Positions 62,441-64,000 of a stretch of 64,000 nt of DNA are shown here, piece after piece (within the stretch, counting starts at the first letter, position 1; each line of letters starts with the position of its first letter). A program made the translations under genes and the position numbers. The stretch lies in contig NC_045144.1 in NCBI RefSeq assembly GCF_008831285.2, forward strand, positions 6,222,575 through 6,286,574. The letters run 5' to 3'. The notes below the pieces were generated by a model. That model had not been told where the DNA came from. It ran no database searches and saw only the letters and a list, made by a program, of their open reading frames with translations. The DNA comes from Nymphaea colorata (taxonomy: Eukaryota; Streptophyta; Magnoliopsida; Nymphaeales; Nymphaeaceae).

Positions 62441-63260
62441 TTGTGACGACCTACCCCCAAGGGAGGACATCAGCCTTATTATATCCCTTAAGGAAGAAGA
62501 AAACTATACTAAATCAGTCCCTAAGTGGTAACACTAACTAAAACATTGAAAACACGTCATAATCTAATGAAATAGATGAAAAACCAAACATTAATATCAA
62601 ACAAGTCTCCTTACACTAGAGCAATGGATAAATCAAAGAGGTTGTTTGGCCGCAAATGCATTTTGTGAGTGCCTCCTGAATATGTTTCAAAGATTGAGGT
62701 AGATTTATCAAACACTAGAACTGTTGTGTTGTAAACATACGTCAATCTCTGGAATAGATTTATGGGACACTTACAAATGTCTCTACTGCCAAACTGCCCC
62801 AAAAAAAAGCATATCAATGAATCGGTGCCAAGGAAAGGGTGGTGGTCCAATTATCATGTCAATCTCTCTTTTTAAGGATTTCCTTTGTGGGAGGACCTCC
62901 AAATATTTTATACAAAATATTTTATTACTTTTTTGTAGAAAAGTCATCAAAAATACAGAATTCACAAAATAACCTACCAACTCTCCATATTTTAGAAATA
63001 CTCTAGGTACCCCTGAGAAAGGGACCTTTGAATTTTCACAAAAAATTAAACATGGAACTTGGGTTTTCTGGTTTGAGAAGGCTTTAAATATGATTCAAAA
63101 CGGAAATTGGCCTGCCACACAAATCCTTGTGAAATTGCTTGAAGGCACAAAAAAATGCTCAGAACTCATTCTGGCTATCAAATCCAGACCAATGCTACTT
63201 AACATTTGAATCATCACACACATGGGGTTTAAATGTTAAACATGTAGCGTCGTTCATGGA
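62441..63260. other. Stretch without recognised gene
   Basis: Open frames of 79-82 codons on both strands near 62611-62972 match no family I recognise and overlap each other. TGTGACGACCTACCC at about 62450 resembles an LTR edge but no partner was found. Confidence 0.3.
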
Positions 63261-64000
63261 TACATACAGGGGTAGAGCCAGGAAATTTTTGTCGCATGGG
63301 ACAAACTATAGTTTTAAAATTTTAACAAGGACCAAAATAGAAATTTTCACAATTTTTATATATATTAAACTACAATTTTTTAGATTTATATATATATACG
63401 GAGGAGTATGGCTCGACCTACAATACATAACCAATATAATACGTCCATGAAATTTTTTTTGACTTACATAATTGGCATATGGCTGGACCTATCCTACGAG
63501 TGCAGTACACAAGGCACCTACATAGTTGGCGCATGGCTTGTTCTAATCTTACACAAATAAAGGCTCTCTACACTAATAAATTGTCCTATGTGTACACTGC
63601 AGACGAACAAGACACTGTTTAAAACTGCGTTATACATCCTTTTGTATTCATCAAATGGCCCACAAAACATAAGGCGGGACAAATGTACAATAAGGTGCCC
63701 TCATTAGGGATGTCAGTACATTGAACAGGATACCTGATCGAACCGATTTGATAAAAACCACATATGAAAAAAAAAAATTAATATCCGAGAAATCAGATTG
63801 GATTTTGATTCCGTACATAAATATCCGATCAAATTCATATACGAACCATATCAGATTTATTTTTAAACAAATACCCTACTTATAATGGTCTTACATTTTA
63901 AAATTGGCAAAATCAGTTCAAAATTCGTATACAAATTCAGATATAAATATAAAAAACAGATTTAGTAAAATCATATTTTGAATTCAAATTTGAATATGAC
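63261..64000. repeat. Dispersed repeat fragments at the right edge
   Basis: 63270-63400 is related to 49500-49640. From 63705 (AGGGATGTCAGTACATTG) to the end there is a self-similar AT-rich stretch of ATCCGA and AAATTC units typical of short plant hAT-type repeats. The window end cuts it. Confidence 0.35.

Noticed and set aside
62611-62980. Overlapping 65-82 codon frames on both strands
   Set aside because: No recognised domain, no splice context and mutually overlapping; reported only as part of a gene-free stretch.

Overview
The window is nuclear DNA from a flowering plant. The signs are intron-bearing cytochrome P450 genes of the flavonoid 3'-hydroxylase type (CYP75B), Ty1/copia LTR retrotransposons primed by initiator-Met tRNA, CACTA-, MITE-, TRIM-, LINE- and hAT-like debris, and long (TA)n/(CT)n tracts. 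The P450 first exons are strongly GC-rich against AT-rich surroundings, as in monocots, magnoliids and other early-diverging lineages. I cannot name the species.

The core is a head-to-tail array of five CYP75B-like copies, all on the minus strand. Copy A (884-9282) is a pseudogene split in exon 2 by a 6.46-kb copia element. Copy C (27821-28377) is a decayed exon 2 only. Copy B (29798-31744) is intact at 512 codons. Copy D (39291-47604) is split in exon 1 by a second copy of the same copia family and also has two 1-bp frameshifts in exon 2. Copy E (58317-60658) is intact at 509 codons. A resembles B, and D resembles E. C resembles E in intron and 3' flank. E has a TATA box plus a G-box next to a MYB AC element and is the best candidate for the working flavonoid gene. 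B is the second candidate.

A two-exon small secreted-peptide-like gene lies upstream of A on the opposite strand (exon 1 at 10696, exon 2 near 13392). A degraded second copy lies upstream of B (33532 and 35202) and a third exon-2 piece lies near 54909. Its signal peptide and Cys/Glu-rich motif suggest a phytosulfokine-precursor-like origin, which I hold only tentatively. The duplication unit therefore seems to be P450 + peptide gene + a TRIM-like element and flanks. Direct copies of a pyrimidine-rich repeat and of a second ~300-bp block bracket several P450 copies and are plausible substrates for unequal crossing-over.

Between these lie 15.6-26 kb (foldback-like element, degenerate tandem repeats, a long gypsy-like LTR region and non-coding DNA), 26.0-27.5 kb (LINE ORF1/endonuclease remnant), 33.8-34.4 kb (FAR1/MULE-type DNA-binding-domain remnant), 49.5-54.7 kb (a captured or decayed Rab-GAP TBC-domain fragment and CACTA debris), and 60.9-64 kb (no gene seen). 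Both copia elements share an unusual ~1.5-kb leader holding a promoter-like, coding-like layout on the antisense strand, and both polyproteins are broken only by nonsense codons, never by frameshifts.
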